DNA from: Sphingopyxis indica
GTDB lineage: Bacteria > Pseudomonadota > Alphaproteobacteria > Sphingomonadales > Sphingomonadaceae
Reading direction: 5' to 3'
Assembly: GCF_900188185.1 (NCBI RefSeq)
Contig: NZ_FZPA01000004.1
Location: 172,045 to 236,044, forward strand
DNA: 64,000 nt
Both the position numbers and the translations under genes were made by a program. The notes beneath the pieces are model-generated. The model was given only the letters and a program-made list of their open reading frames with translations, ran no database searches and was not told where the DNA came from. Of the stretch, positions 19,070 through 28,254 are shown one piece after another; the first letter of the stretch is position 1, and the number at the start of each line of letters is the position of its first letter.

Positions 19070-20142
19070 GGCGATGGCGCGCCGCGCTCCTCGCCCTGCT
19101 GCTGCCAGCGGCGTGCAGCGCTGAGCCGATGGCGGCCGAGCCGACCCTTGACGGCAAGCCGCCGATCGTCATCGCCCATCGCGGCGCGTCGGGCGAACGG
19201 CCCGAACATACGCTCGCAAGCTATGAGCTCGCGATCGAACAGGGCGCCGACTTTATCGAACCCGACCTTGTCCTCACCAAGGACGGCATCCTCGTCGCGC
19301 GGCACGAGAATGAGATTTCGGAGACGACCGACGTCGCCGATCACCCCGAGTTCGCCGCGCGCAAGGCGACCAGGACGATCGACGGCAAGGCGGTGACCGG
19401 CTGGTTCACCGAGGATTTCACGCTCGCCGAACTCAAGACCCTGCGCGCAAAGGAGCGCATCCCGCGGCTGCGCGGCACCGCCTATGACGGCCGGTTCGAA
19501 ATTCCGACATTCGAGGAAATTCTCAAGCTGCTCGCCCGCGTCAACAAAGGGCGCGCGCATCCGGTCGGCGTCTATCCCGAAACCAAGCACCCGAGCTATT
19601 TCGCGTCGATCGGCCTGCCGCACGAAGCGCCGCTGCTCGCGCTGCTCGATAAATATGGCTATCGCGGCCGCGCCGCCCCGGTGTTCATCCAGAGTTTCGA
19701 GGTCGGCAATCTGAAGGCGCTGCGCGCAAAGAGCGACCTGCCGCTGATCCAGCTGATGGACGGCGAGGGCGGTCCCGCCGACGATCCGGAGATGAGCTAC
19801 GCCGCAATGGCGACTCCGGCGGGGCTCAAGGCGATCGCCACCTATGCCGACGGCATCGGGCCCAACAAGACGATGGTGATCCCGCGCGGCGCGCTCGGAA
19901 CGCTGGGGCAGCCGACGCGTCTCGTCGGCGATGCCCATGCGGCGGGGCTGAAGGTTCATCCCTGGACCTTTCGCCGCGAAAATTATTTCCTTCCGCTTGC
20001 CGGCAAGGGTGGCCTCGACCCCGCCGGGCACGGCAACCTCGCGGCAGAGATCGAAGCCTATCTGGCGACGGGCGTCGACGGGCTGTTCAGCGACAATCCG
20101 CGCGAAGCGGTGCCCGCGGCGAAGCAAGGAGCAAAGCGATGA
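19066..20142 (+). CDS. Glycerophosphodiester phosphodiesterase, lipoprotein GlpQ type
   Basis: Hydrolyses glycerophosphodiesters to glycerol 3-phosphate and an alcohol, outside the cytoplasm. The 358-residue protein starts with a lipoprotein signal peptide (lipobox LPAAC, C17). The GDPD catalytic histidine pair and acidic ligands are visible in IAHRGASGERPEHT, FIEPDLVLTKDG and ARHENEISETT. The long insert with TRTIDGKAVTGWFTEDFTLAE matches the periplasmic GlpQ branch. Start and stop overlap both neighbours by four bases. Confidence 0.94.
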   Translation: MRRWRAALLALLLPAACSAEPMAAEPTLDGKPPIVIAHRGASGERPEHTLASYELAIEQGADFIEPDLVLTKDGILVARHENEISETTDVADHPEFAARKATRTIDGKAVTGWFTEDFTLAELKTLRAKERIPRLRGTAYDGRFEIPTFEEILKLLARVNKGRAHPVGVYPETKHPSYFASIGLPHEAPLLALLDKYGYRGRAAPVFIQSFEVGNLKALRAKSDLPLIQLMDGEGGPADDPEMSYAAMATPAGLKAIATYADGIGPNKTMVIPRGALGTLGQPTRLVGDAHAAGLKVHPWTFRRENYFLPLAGKGGLDPAGHGNLAAEIEAYLATGVDGLFSDNPREAVPAAKQGAKR

Positions 20143-21077
20143 CCGAACGCGCATTGGGCCGGAGCGGCCTCTCGATCCGTCCCTTCGTCCTTGGCGGCAA
20201 CGTCTTCGGCATGACCGCCGACAAGGCCGCGAGCTTCGCGGTGCTCGACCGCTTCGTCGAACTCGGCGGCGGGATGATCGACACCGCCGACGTCTATTCG
20301 GCGTGGGTGCCGGGGCACAGGGGCGGCGAGTCCGAAAGCATGATGGGGGCTTGGCTGAAGGAGAGCGGCGCGCGCGACCGGGTGCTGATCGCGACCAAGG
20401 TCGGGATGATGGAGGGCGGCCTCAAGCCCGACCGCATCCGCAGCGCGGTGCGGGGCTCGCTCGACCGGCTCGGCATCGACACGATCGACCTCTATTTCGC
20501 GCACAAGGACGATCCCGACGTGCCGCTCGACGAAGTGCTCGGCGCGTTCGGCGAACTCGTCGACGCGGGCACGGTGCGCGCGATCGGCGCGTCCAACTAT
20601 TCGGCCGGCCGGCTTGCCGAGGCACTGCGCGTGTCGGCCGAAAAGGGACTGCCGCGCTTCACCGCGATGCAGCCCGAACTCAACCTGATCGACCGCGCGC
20701 AATATGAAGGGCCGCTGCAACAGCTCTGCATCGCCGAGGGGCTGGGCGTCGTCACCTATTTCAGCCTCGCCTCGGGCTATCTGACCGGCAAATATCGCGA
20801 CGAAGGCGACCTCGGCAAAAGCCCGCGCGGCGGCCGCGTCGCACCCTATATGAAGGGCCAGGGGCCGGCGGTGCTCGCCGTCATGGACCGGATCGCGGCC
20901 GAAACGGGTGCGACGCTGTCGCAGATCGCACTCGCCTGGGTCGCGGCGCAGCCCGGCGTCACCGCCCCGATCGCCAGCGCGACGTCGGTGGCGCAGCTCG
21001 ACGAGATCATCGGCAGCCTCGACGTGATGCTGACCGCCGAACAGATTGCGGCGCTCGACCAGGCGGGCCGCGCATAG
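20139..21077 (+). CDS. Aldo/keto reductase
   Basis: A 312-residue NADPH-dependent TIM-barrel oxidoreductase. The catalytic tetrad positions are seen as D and Y in MIDTADVYSAW, K in LIATKVG and H in YFAHKDDP. The cofactor-binding C-terminal part (PIASATSVAQLDEIIG) is typical of the AKR family. The substrate is unknown. It is the last gene of the coupled run starting at 18046, with ATGA overlap to the phosphodiesterase gene. Confidence 0.93.
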   Translation: MTERALGRSGLSIRPFVLGGNVFGMTADKAASFAVLDRFVELGGGMIDTADVYSAWVPGHRGGESESMMGAWLKESGARDRVLIATKVGMMEGGLKPDRIRSAVRGSLDRLGIDTIDLYFAHKDDPDVPLDEVLGAFGELVDAGTVRAIGASNYSAGRLAEALRVSAEKGLPRFTAMQPELNLIDRAQYEGPLQQLCIAEGLGVVTYFSLASGYLTGKYRDEGDLGKSPRGGRVAPYMKGQGPAVLAVMDRIAAETGATLSQIALAWVAAQPGVTAPIASATSVAQLDEIIGSLDVMLTAEQIAALDQAGRA

Positions 21078-21128
21078 GGGCTGGCCCCGCTTCGTCCCCG
21101 GCATTGCCGCACATATCTCGTGGCGGCG

Positions 21129-21344
21129 TCATTCGTCGCTCCACCGGAACACCGCCTCGATCGGCTTGCCGAAGACGCGCGCAAGGCGGTACGCGACCTC
21201 GAGCGACGGGGAATATCTGCCCTGCTCGATCGCGGCGATCGTCTGGCGGGTGACCCCGACGCGCTTGCCCAGCTCGGTCTGCGTCATTTCTGCGGCGTGG
21301 AATCGTAGCGTTCGGATGTCATTGAGGAACGGCGGCTTCGTCAC
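21129..21344 (-). CDS. Small XRE-family helix-turn-helix regulator
   Basis: A 71-residue DNA-binding protein, mostly one HTH_3 domain ([32 protein letters not shown]...[12 protein letters not shown]). The GTG start at 21344 follows GAGGAG. An ATG in the same frame at 21419 would add a leader with no HTH content. The upstream gap toward panB is AT-rich and carries two CATATAA direct repeats about 26 bases apart (near 21383 and 21410), possible autoregulatory sites. Confidence 0.88.
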   Translation of the reverse strand: MTKPPFLNDIRTLRFHAAEMTQTELGKRVGVTRQTIAAIEQGRYSPSLEVAYRLARVFGKPIEAVFRWSDE

Positions 21345-21469
21345 GGCTTCGCATCTCCTCGCCAATGCTCCCGAGCCAATGTCATATAAACTTAACATCG
21401 AGTCAAATCCATATAACAAGAACGGCGGAACTGCTTTTGCACTGCAACATCGGCGGCTACCCCGGCGCC

Positions 21470-22333
21470 ATGTCCACGCTTCCCAAAACGCTCACCCTCG
21501 ACACGTCCACCAGCCGCGCCAATCCGACGCCGCAGCCGATGAAGCGGCTTACCGTGCCGCGCATCCGCCAGCGCAAGGGCGGCGAGCCGCTCGTCATGCT
21601 GACCGCCTATACGGTGCGGCAGGCGCAGCTGCTCGACCCGCATTGCGACATGCTGCTTGTCGGCGATTCGCTCGCGCAGGTGATCTATGGCCTGCCGCAC
21701 ACGGTCGGCGTCACGATGGAGATGATGGCGCTGCACGGCGCCGCGGTGGTGCGCGGCAGCTATCACGCCGCGGTCATCGTCGACATGCCCTTCGGCAGCT
21801 ATGAGGGCAGCCCCGAGCAGGCGTTCGACAATGCCGCGCGGTTGCTCAAGGAAACCGGCGCCGCGGCGGTGAAGGTCGAGGGCGGGCGGGTGCTCGCGCC
21901 GACGATCGAATTTCTGACCCAGCGCGGCATCCCGGTGATGGGGCATGTCGGATTGACCCCTCAGGCGGTCAATATCCTCGGCGGCTATGGCGTGCGCGGC
22001 AAGAGCGAAGAGGAAGCGCGCGCGATCGTCGACGACGCCGTCGCGGTCGCGCAGGCCGGCGCCTTTTCGATCGTCATCGAAGGCGTGCTCGAATCGATCG
22101 CGATCGAGATCACCGGCAAGGTCGCCTGCCCGACGATCGGCATCGGCGCCTCGGCGCAATGCGACGGGCAGGTGCTGGTCACCGACGACATGCTCGGCAT
22201 GTTCGAGCGCGTGCCCAAATTCGTCAAACGCTATCAGGACATGTCGGGCGTGATCAGCGGCGCGGTCAAGGAATATGCCGACCAGGTCAGGTCCCGTTCA
22301 TTTCCCACCCCCGATCAGATCTACGCCGGCTGA
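21470..22333 (+). CDS. panB: 3-methyl-2-oxobutanoate hydroxymethyltransferase
   Basis: Makes ketopantoate for pantothenate and CoA synthesis. The 287-residue TIM barrel shows [15 protein letters not shown], the metal and substrate site [27 protein letters not shown] and IGIGAS...CDGQVLV. The start at 21470 (MSTLPK) gives a normal length. panC is not in the window. In this genome segment the second CoA-pathway gene is coaD at 34.9 kb. Confidence 0.96.
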   Translation: MSTLPKTLTLDTSTSRANPTPQPMKRLTVPRIRQRKGGEPLVMLTAYTVRQAQLLDPHCDMLLVGDSLAQVIYGLPHTVGVTMEMMALHGAAVVRGSYHAAVIVDMPFGSYEGSPEQAFDNAARLLKETGAAAVKVEGGRVLAPTIEFLTQRGIPVMGHVGLTPQAVNILGGYGVRGKSEEEARAIVDDAVAVAQAGAFSIVIEGVLESIAIEITGKVACPTIGIGASAQCDGQVLVTDDMLGMFERVPKFVKRYQDMSGVISGAVKEYADQVRSRSFPTPDQIYAG

Positions 22334-22452
22334 CCATCGCGTCGCCGGACGGGCGCGGCCGAGTGAAACGCTTGGCCTTTTGCCGTGCCGTCGCTAAGGA
22401 ACCCAGCGGCGCGCCGTGCGCCCGGCGTCCGAACGACGAGATGGAGGATTGA

Positions 22453-23226
22453 TTGGCCCTGAGCCCGACGAACAATGCCGCGCTGTTGCAGGAAGTCGAC
22501 GAGGCCGTCCGCAGGGACCGGCTCGATTCGATCTGGAAATCCCACGGGCGCCTGATCGTCGCGGCGGTGGTCGCGGCGCTGCTCGCCTTTGGGGGCTACC
22601 TCTTCTGGCAGCACCGGCAGAATGAGGCGCGGGGCGAGCGCGCCGAGGCGCTGGTCGCCGCGCTCGACAAGCTCGACGCCAACCAGCCGCGCGGGGCGAC
22701 CGCCGATCTTGAAAAGATCGCCGCGGGCGACGACGCCGCCTATCGGTCGATCGCGCTGATCCAGCAGGCGAATATGCAGGCCGAAAAGGGCGACATGAAG
22801 GGCGCCGCGGCGCTTGTCGCAAAAGTTGCCGCCGACCAGGACATCGACCCGGCGCTGCGCAACATGGCGCTGGTGCGCCAGACGGCATTCGAACTCGGCA
22901 CGATCAAGCCCGAAACGGTGATCGCGCGGATGAAGCCGCTCGTCGATGCGAAAGACCCGGCCTCGCCGTGGTTCGCGAGCGCTGCCGAGCTGACCGCGAT
23001 CGCGCACTACAAGCTCGGCCAGTTCGATCAGGCGGGCGCGCTCTACGGCCGCATCGCCAAGCTGCCCGACATTCCGAAGTCGCTCCAGTCGCGCAGCGTG
23101 CAGATGGCGGGGATGCTGGGGGTCGACGCCGTCGCGGACCGCGCCGACGACAGCGCCGCCAAGGACCGGAAAGGCGAAGCCGCGCCCAAGGCAGCGGCCG
23201 CCGCGAAAAGCGAGGAAGTCCAATAA
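22453..23226 (+). CDS. YfgM-like tetratricopeptide membrane protein
   Basis: A 257-residue protein with a short cytoplasmic N-terminus, one transmembrane helix (about residues 34-52, LIVAAVVAALLAFGGYLFW) and a periplasmic TPR-like helical domain. A low-complexity Ala/Lys tail ends the chain. It starts with TTG behind GGAGG; no suitable ATG lies nearby. It stands directly before bamB and der, the same order as yfgM-bamB-der in E. coli, where YfgM works with the SecYEG-PpiD branch. Context makes the assignment strong although the sequence family is loose. Confidence 0.88.
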   Translation: MALSPTNNAALLQEVDEAVRRDRLDSIWKSHGRLIVAAVVAALLAFGGYLFWQHRQNEARGERAEALVAALDKLDANQPRGATADLEKIAAGDDAAYRSIALIQQANMQAEKGDMKGAAALVAKVAADQDIDPALRNMALVRQTAFELGTIKPETVIARMKPLVDAKDPASPWFASAAELTAIAHYKLGQFDQAGALYGRIAKLPDIPKSLQSRSVQMAGMLGVDAVADRADDSAAKDRKGEAAPKAAAAAKSEEVQ

Positions 23227-23227
23227 T

Positions 23228-24562
23228 ATGCGGAAAAGGCAGTTTGTACTGACCGCGGCGCTGTTCGCGCTGCCGCTGGCCGGATGCAGCGTGTTCAAGG
23301 GCGATGGCCCCAAGAAGACCCCGACCGTCGGGGAGCGCGTCTCGATCCTGTCGGACGACAACAGCATCAAGGTCGACCCGTCACTCGCCGAAACCGCCGT
23401 CGTGCTGCCCGAACCGGTGGTCAACGCCAGCTGGGCGCAGTCGGGGGGCAATGCCTCGAAATCTATGGGCCACCTCGCGCTCGCCGCCTCGCGCAGCCTG
23501 GTCTGGAGCGCAGAAGTCGCGGGCAGCACCAAGGCGCAGCGCCTCGCCGCGTCGCCGGTGATTGCGGATAACCGGCTGTTCGTCGTCGACACCGATGCGG
23601 TCGTGTCCGCCTTTGCCGCCGATACGGGCGCAAAGCTTTGGAACACCGCGATCGGCAGCACGGGCAAGGATTTCAAGGATTCGCTGTTCGGCGGCGGCGC
23701 CGCGGTCGAAGGCGACGTGGTCTATGCGACGAGCGGGGTCGGCGACGTCGCCGCGCTCAATGCCGCCGACGGATCGGTGATCTGGAAGGTGAAGCCCGCA
23801 GGCCCGCTGCGCGGCGCGCCGACGATCGCCTTCGGCGGCGTCTATGTCATCACGCAGGACAATCAGATCATCGCGCTCAACGCCGCCAACGGCGCGGTGC
23901 TGTGGCAGGCGACCGCCTCGCTCGAGGCGGGCAGCGTCTTTGGCGCGGCGTCGCCGGCGGCGGGCGAAGCGACGATCGTCGCCGGCTTCTCGTCGGGCGA
24001 GGTGCAGGCCTATCGCTACGAGAATGGCCGCGATCTGTGGGAGGACGCGCTTGCGCGCACCTCGATCGCGCTGTCGGTCTCGACGCTGACCGACGTCGAC
24101 GCCGACCCGGTGATCGACCGCGGCCGCGTCTTCGCGCTGGGGCAGGGCGGCCGCATGGCGAGCTACGAGCTCAACACCGGGCTTCGCAGCTGGGAAATCT
24201 CGATCGCCGGCATTTCGACCCCCTATGTCGTCGGCGAATGGGTCTATGCGCTCACCGACGATGCGAAGCTGCTCTGCGTCGCGCGCGCGTCGGGCAAGAT
24301 CCGCTGGATCCGGCAGCTCCGCCGCTACCGCGTCGACAAGGAAAAGAAGAAAGAGGATCCCGTGCGCTGGACCGGCCCGGTGCTTGCGGGCGGGCGGCTG
24401 ATTGCGGTGAACAGCCTTGGCGAGCTTGCCGAAATCTCGCCGGCCGACGGCTCGACGATCGCGACGCAGGAGTTCGATTCGCCCCTGTCGCAGACGCCGG
24501 TGGTCGCCAATCAGACGCTCTATATCCTTTCGGACGACGGGCGGATCACCGCCTGGCGGTAA
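23228..24562 (+). CDS. bamB: Outer-membrane assembly lipoprotein BamB
   Basis: Component of the BAM complex that inserts beta-barrel proteins into the outer membrane. The 444-residue protein has a lipoprotein signal with lipobox LAGC (C20). A PQQ-like eight-bladed propeller follows, with recurring blade motifs such as ALNAADGSVIWKVKP, ALNAANGAVLWQA and CVARASGKIRWIRQL. A single base separates it from the upstream YfgM-like stop. A family D inverted repeat separates it from der. Confidence 0.95.
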   Translation: MRKRQFVLTAALFALPLAGCSVFKGDGPKKTPTVGERVSILSDDNSIKVDPSLAETAVVLPEPVVNASWAQSGGNASKSMGHLALAASRSLVWSAEVAGSTKAQRLAASPVIADNRLFVVDTDAVVSAFAADTGAKLWNTAIGSTGKDFKDSLFGGGAAVEGDVVYATSGVGDVAALNAADGSVIWKVKPAGPLRGAPTIAFGGVYVITQDNQIIALNAANGAVLWQATASLEAGSVFGAASPAAGEATIVAGFSSGEVQAYRYENGRDLWEDALARTSIALSVSTLTDVDADPVIDRGRVFALGQGGRMASYELNTGLRSWEISIAGISTPYVVGEWVYALTDDAKLLCVARASGKIRWIRQLRRYRVDKEKKKEDPVRWTGPVLAGGRLIAVNSLGELAEISPADGSTIATQEFDSPLSQTPVVANQTLYILSDDGRITAWR

Positions 24563-24581
24563 CGACTGAATTGGATTCACA

Positions 24582-24700
24582 CCGTTCGTCCTGAGGAGGG
24601 ACTGAGCCCGTCGAAGGCCCGTCTCGAAGGACGCGAGAGTTGCGCTACCGTCCTTCGAGATGCCATTTCGACAAGCTCAATGGCTCCTCAGGACGAACGG
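24582..24700. repeat. Long intergenic inverted repeat, family D copy 1
   Basis: The ends are perfect 17-base inverses, CCGTTCGTCCTGAGGAG (24582-24598) and CTCCTCAGGACGAACGG (24684-24700). Farther in, GTCTCGAAGGACG pairs with CGTCCTTCGAGA. The segments between these pairs (around TGAGCCCGTCGAAGG and CATTTCGACAAGCTCAATG) do not match each other, but they match the copy at 43999-44117. It interrupts the bamB-der gap. Confidence 0.85.
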
Positions 24701-24748
24701 CTGTGGTCTTGTGCGGCTGCGATGCCGCAAGGAAGATAGGATAAAAGC

Positions 24749-26128
24749 ATGGCGCGATCCGCGACGGTCGCCATTGTCGGCCGGCCCAATGTCGGCAAAT
24801 CGACGCTGTTCAACCGGCTCGTCGGTAAGCGCCTCGCGCTCGTCGACGACCAGCCGGGGGTGACGCGCGACCGGCGCGAGGGCGACGGGCAGCTGCTCGG
24901 GCTCAATTTCCGCATCGTCGACACCGCGGGGTTCGAGGACCACGACGCCGCGACCTTGCCGGGACGGATGCGCGTGCAGACCGAAAAGGCGGTGCGCGAG
25001 GCCGACGCCGCGCTGTTCATGATCGACGCGCGCGCCGGCGTCACTCCGCTCGACGAGGAAATCGCGCGCTGGCTGCGCAGCGAGGACACGCCGATCATCC
25101 TCGTCGCCAACAAGGCCGAGGGCAAGCAGGGCGAGGCGGGGCTGATGGAGGCCTATGCGCTCGGTTTCGACAATCCGCTCGCGCTCAGCGCCGAGCATGG
25201 CGAGGGGCTCGTCGAGCTGTTCGACGCGCTGCGCCCGATCGTCGAGCCCTTCATGGAAGCCGAAGAGGCGGAGACCGCGGACCTCGACGAGGAGGGCGAG
25301 GAACCGCTCGGGCCCTTGAAGCTCGCGATCGTCGGCCGGCCGAACGCCGGAAAATCGACGCTGATCAACCGGATGATCGGCGAGGACCGGCTGATCACCG
25401 GCCCCGAAGCGGGGATCACGCGCGATTCGATCCGCGTCGACTGGCAATGGGAAAAGGATGGCGCGGTCCATCCGATCCAGCTGTTCGACACCGCGGGAAT
25501 GCGCAAGCGCGCGAAGGTGCAGGACAAGCTCGAGAAATTGTCGGTCGCCGACGCGCTGCACGCGGTCGATTTCGCCGAAGTCGTCGTGCTGCTGCTCGAC
25601 GCGACCAAGGGGCTCGAGGCGCAGGATCTGCGCATCGCCGACCGCGTGCTCGAGGAAGGACGCGCGCTGATCGTCGCGCTCAACAAATGGGACGTTGCCG
25701 ACAATCCATCGGCACTGTTTAATGGCGTGCGCGCCGCACTCGACGACGGGCTGTCGCAGATCAAGGGCGTGCCGCTGCTCAGCATCTCGGGTGCGACGGG
25801 CAAGGGGATCGACACGCTGGTGCGCGTCGCGTTCGAACAGCGCGACATCTGGACGCGCCGCGTATCGACCGCAAAGCTCAACCGCTGGTTCGAGGGCGCG
25901 GTCACCGCCAATCCGCCGCCGGCGCCGGGCGGCAAGCGGATCAAGCTGCGCTATATGACGCAGGCGCGCACCCGCCCGCCGACCTTCGTGATCTTCGGCA
26001 GCCGCACCGACGCGCTGCCCGCGAGCTATCATCGCTATCTCGTCAACGGGATGCGCAAGGAACTGGGCTTTCAGGGCGTGCCGATCCGCATCAACTTCCG
26101 CAACACGCGCAACCCCTATGGCGAGTGA
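24749..26128 (+). CDS. der: Ribosome-assembly GTPase Der (EngA)
   Basis: The only GTPase family with two tandem G domains; it acts in 50S subunit assembly. The 459-residue protein shows G1 motifs GRPNVGKST (residue about 10) and GRPNAGKST (about 196). G3 motifs are DTAGFE and DTAGMRKRAK, and G4 motifs are NKAE and NKWD. The C-terminal KH-like domain ends with FQGVPIRINFRNTRNPY. It overlaps the downstream TusA-like gene by 11 bases. Confidence 0.97.
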   Translation: MARSATVAIVGRPNVGKSTLFNRLVGKRLALVDDQPGVTRDRREGDGQLLGLNFRIVDTAGFEDHDAATLPGRMRVQTEKAVREADAALFMIDARAGVTPLDEEIARWLRSEDTPIILVANKAEGKQGEAGLMEAYALGFDNPLALSAEHGEGLVELFDALRPIVEPFMEAEEAETADLDEEGEEPLGPLKLAIVGRPNAGKSTLINRMIGEDRLITGPEAGITRDSIRVDWQWEKDGAVHPIQLFDTAGMRKRAKVQDKLEKLSVADALHAVDFAEVVVLLLDATKGLEAQDLRIADRVLEEGRALIVALNKWDVADNPSALFNGVRAALDDGLSQIKGVPLLSISGATGKGIDTLVRVAFEQRDIWTRRVSTAKLNRWFEGAVTANPPPAPGGKRIKLRYMTQARTRPPTFVIFGSRTDALPASYHRYLVNGMRKELGFQGVPIRINFRNTRNPYGE

Positions 26129-26342
26129 CCGCGCCGACGAGGCGGGACCGGTTATCGTCGACGCGCGCGGGATGCGCTGCCCGTGGCCGGCGCTGCGGCT
26201 CGCGCGCGCAATGCGCGGCGCCAGTGACGTGCGGCTGATCGCCGACGATCCGCAGGCGGGGCGCGAGGTGGCCGCGCTCGCCGCCGAGCGGGGCTGGTCC
26301 GTCGAAACCGAGGGCGCGGAGCGCTGGCGCGTTCGCCGCTGA
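26118..26342 (+). CDS. TusA/SirA-like sulfur-carrier family protein
   Basis: A 74-residue protein of the TusA fold. The diagnostic CPxP motif with the active cysteine is in GMRCPWPALRLARAM (about residues 18-32). Homologues pass persulfide sulfur to tRNA-modifying or other sulfur-using enzymes. Its start lies inside the end of der (11-base overlap), so it is likely translated from the same transcript. Confidence 0.88.
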   Translation: MASDRADEAGPVIVDARGMRCPWPALRLARAMRGASDVRLIADDPQAGREVAALAAERGWSVETEGAERWRVRR

Positions 26343-26457
26343 CCCATTTCGGGACTCGGCGCGCGTGCGCCGCTTCGGCTGTAACGCCTTTTTTACCCCC
26401 TTTCGGCATGAAGGCGCCGGGACCAAGGACCGATTTTGAACACCGAGGAACGCAACG

Positions 26458-26865
26458 TTGGACGAGACCCTGGTCGATTGGGAGGAATTCCGCGCGACGC
26501 GTAGCCAGCTGGGCGCCGCGTTCATCCGGATTCTCGGCTATTTTCGCGAAGACGGCACCAAGTCGGTCGCCGCGATCGAGGAGGCGATGCGCGCCCGCGA
26601 CGCGCGCGGCCTCGTCATGCCTGCGCATACGTTGAAGAGCGAGGCGCGCCAGTTCGGCGCCGAACGGCTCGGCGCGCTGTCCGAAGACATCGAAATGTTC
26701 GCGCGCCGCTGCGTCGAAAGCCAGGTCAGCCCCGAGGAATATCTGCCGCGCGTCGTCGAACTGCGCACATTGTTCGAGCAAACGCTCGGCGCGCTCGAAC
26801 GCGAGGCCAATCCGCTCGTCCAGCGCCGCCCGGCCAGCTTCGGCCGCGCTGCTCCCAGCTATTGA
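26458..26865 (+). CDS. Orphan Hpt-domain phosphotransfer protein
   Basis: A 135-residue protein that is essentially one histidine-phosphotransfer domain. The phosphorylatable histidine lies in PAHTLKSEARQFGA (about residue 57), the standard HxLKG-like context with G replaced by S. It starts with TTG and AGGA upstream. No histidine kinase or response regulator is adjacent. Its last seven bases overlap the convergent DUF418 gene end. Confidence 0.85.
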   Translation: MDETLVDWEEFRATRSQLGAAFIRILGYFREDGTKSVAAIEEAMRARDARGLVMPAHTLKSEARQFGAERLGALSEDIEMFARRCVESQVSPEEYLPRVVELRTLFEQTLGALEREANPLVQRRPASFGRAAPSY

Positions 26866-28112
26866 AGCGCGCGCCGCCGCATCGGTTGCAGCTTCGCACG
26901 CGCCAGGCTGCGCCATAGCCATTCGAACGGGCCATAATGGAAGCGGTCGAGCCACGGCTTCGACCACAGCAGCATCGCCGCCCACATGCCGAGGCAGAAG
27001 AGATAGAGCGCCGCGCGTCCGACGCTGCCGAACAGGCCCAGGCCATAGCCGTAAAAGATCGACGTCATGACGATCGAGGTCGTCAGATAGTTGGTAAAGG
27101 CCATGCGCCCCGCCGCGGCGAGCCGCACGCGCACGGACGCGCTCGCCCTTGTCCGGATCAGCAGCATGATCAGCGCCGCCCAGCCGACGGTCATCAGCGT
27201 GTCGAACGGCACCGATAGCGCGATCGTCGAGCCGAAGATCGCCACCGCGTCATAACCCGCCCGCATCTGATAGACGGCAAGGCCCGCCAGCGGCGGCGCG
27301 GCGACCAGGAAGCAGATCAGTGCCCATTTGCGATAGCGCGCCGCCTCCCACTCGCCGGTCAGCATGCGCGATTTGAACAGCGCCATGCCGATCAGCATCA
27401 ACCCCATTGTTTCCCACAGGAACAGGCTGAGGAAGAAAAGCGGGTCGCCGGCCATTTCGCTGGTGCGATGCGCGACGATGCTGGAATAGCTGCCGAGATA
27501 AAGCGCCATGTCCTTCGCATAGGCCGGCGTCGAAGGGCCCATGTCGGCGTTCATCTGCGCGAGCGCCTCCTTCATTCCCGCGGCCGCCTCGGGCGGCAAG
27601 CTGCCCGTCTGCGCCATCGACAGCATCGACCACAGGCTGGCGGGCAGGCCGATGCCGATCAGGAAGAAGGGGATCGACCAGAGAAGCAGCGCCCTCACCG
27701 AAAGGTTTCGGAACAGGAAAAGCAGCAGCCCGCACATCGCATAGAGGAAGAGGATGTCGCCGAACCAGATCAGATAGAAATGCGCGAGGCCGAAAAGCGC
27801 GAGCCAGAACATGCGCGAATAATGGGTGCCCGCTGCGCTGCGGCCCGCAGAGGCGGCGCCGTCGATGACGAGCAAGGTGCTCGCCCCGAACAGCATCGAG
27901 AAAAGCCCGCGCATCTTCGAATCGACGAACACGAAATTGAAGAACCAGGTCGCGACGTCGGCGCTGCCCGGCGGCCCGCCTGCGGCGGGGTTCGCATAAG
28001 CTGAAAAGGGCAGGGCAAAGGCGACGATATTCATCGCCAAAATCCCCATCACCGCGACGCCGCGAATGGCATCAAGGCTCTGATACCGCGTCGGCGGCGG
28101 CGATGCGGCCAT
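26859..28112 (-). CDS. DUF418-family polytopic membrane protein
   Basis: A 417-residue integral membrane protein. It opens with the family signature RYQSLDAIRGVAVMGIL and has about nine to ten hydrophobic helices. The C-terminal DUF418 block has GRMAFTNYLTTSI, the GLGLFG loop and the ending GPFEWLWRSL. The role is unknown; the N-terminal part recalls acyltransferase-3-like proteins. The start at 28112 follows AGGGGAAAG. Confidence 0.9.
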   Translation of the reverse strand: MAASPPPTRYQSLDAIRGVAVMGILAMNIVAFALPFSAYANPAAGGPPGSADVATWFFNFVFVDSKMRGLFSMLFGASTLLVIDGAASAGRSAAGTHYSRMFWLALFGLAHFYLIWFGDILFLYAMCGLLLFLFRNLSVRALLLWSIPFFLIGIGLPASLWSMLSMAQTGSLPPEAAAGMKEALAQMNADMGPSTPAYAKDMALYLGSYSSIVAHRTSEMAGDPLFFLSLFLWETMGLMLIGMALFKSRMLTGEWEAARYRKWALICFLVAAPPLAGLAVYQMRAGYDAVAIFGSTIALSVPFDTLMTVGWAALIMLLIRTRASASVRVRLAAAGRMAFTNYLTTSIVMTSIFYGYGLGLFGSVGRAALYLFCLGMWAAMLLWSKPWLDRFHYGPFEWLWRSLARAKLQPMRRRALQ

Positions 28113-28195
28113 GGTCTTTCCCCTGCTGTGTTGCTGCGACACTACGCCTTGAGCGCCGCACGGTCCAGCGCTTTGCGGGCCGCTGCAAAGATGTA

Positions 28196-28223
28196 TTGAC
28201 ATTTATGTCAGTAGTGATAGATT
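28196..28223 (+). promoter_or_regulatory. Putative coq4 promoter overlapped by palindromic operator
   Basis: TTGACA (28196-28201) is a consensus -35 box with a weak TAGATT -10 at 28218-28223 (16-base spacer). The -35 box is part of a perfect-armed palindrome, TGACAT-TT-ATGTCA (28197-28210). A dimeric repressor bound there would block the promoter. The start codon of coq4 is 32 bases downstream. This is inference from sequence only. Confidence 0.5.
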
Positions 28224-28254
28224 GGATGTAATGTGATTCTGCGCGAGACCCGAC

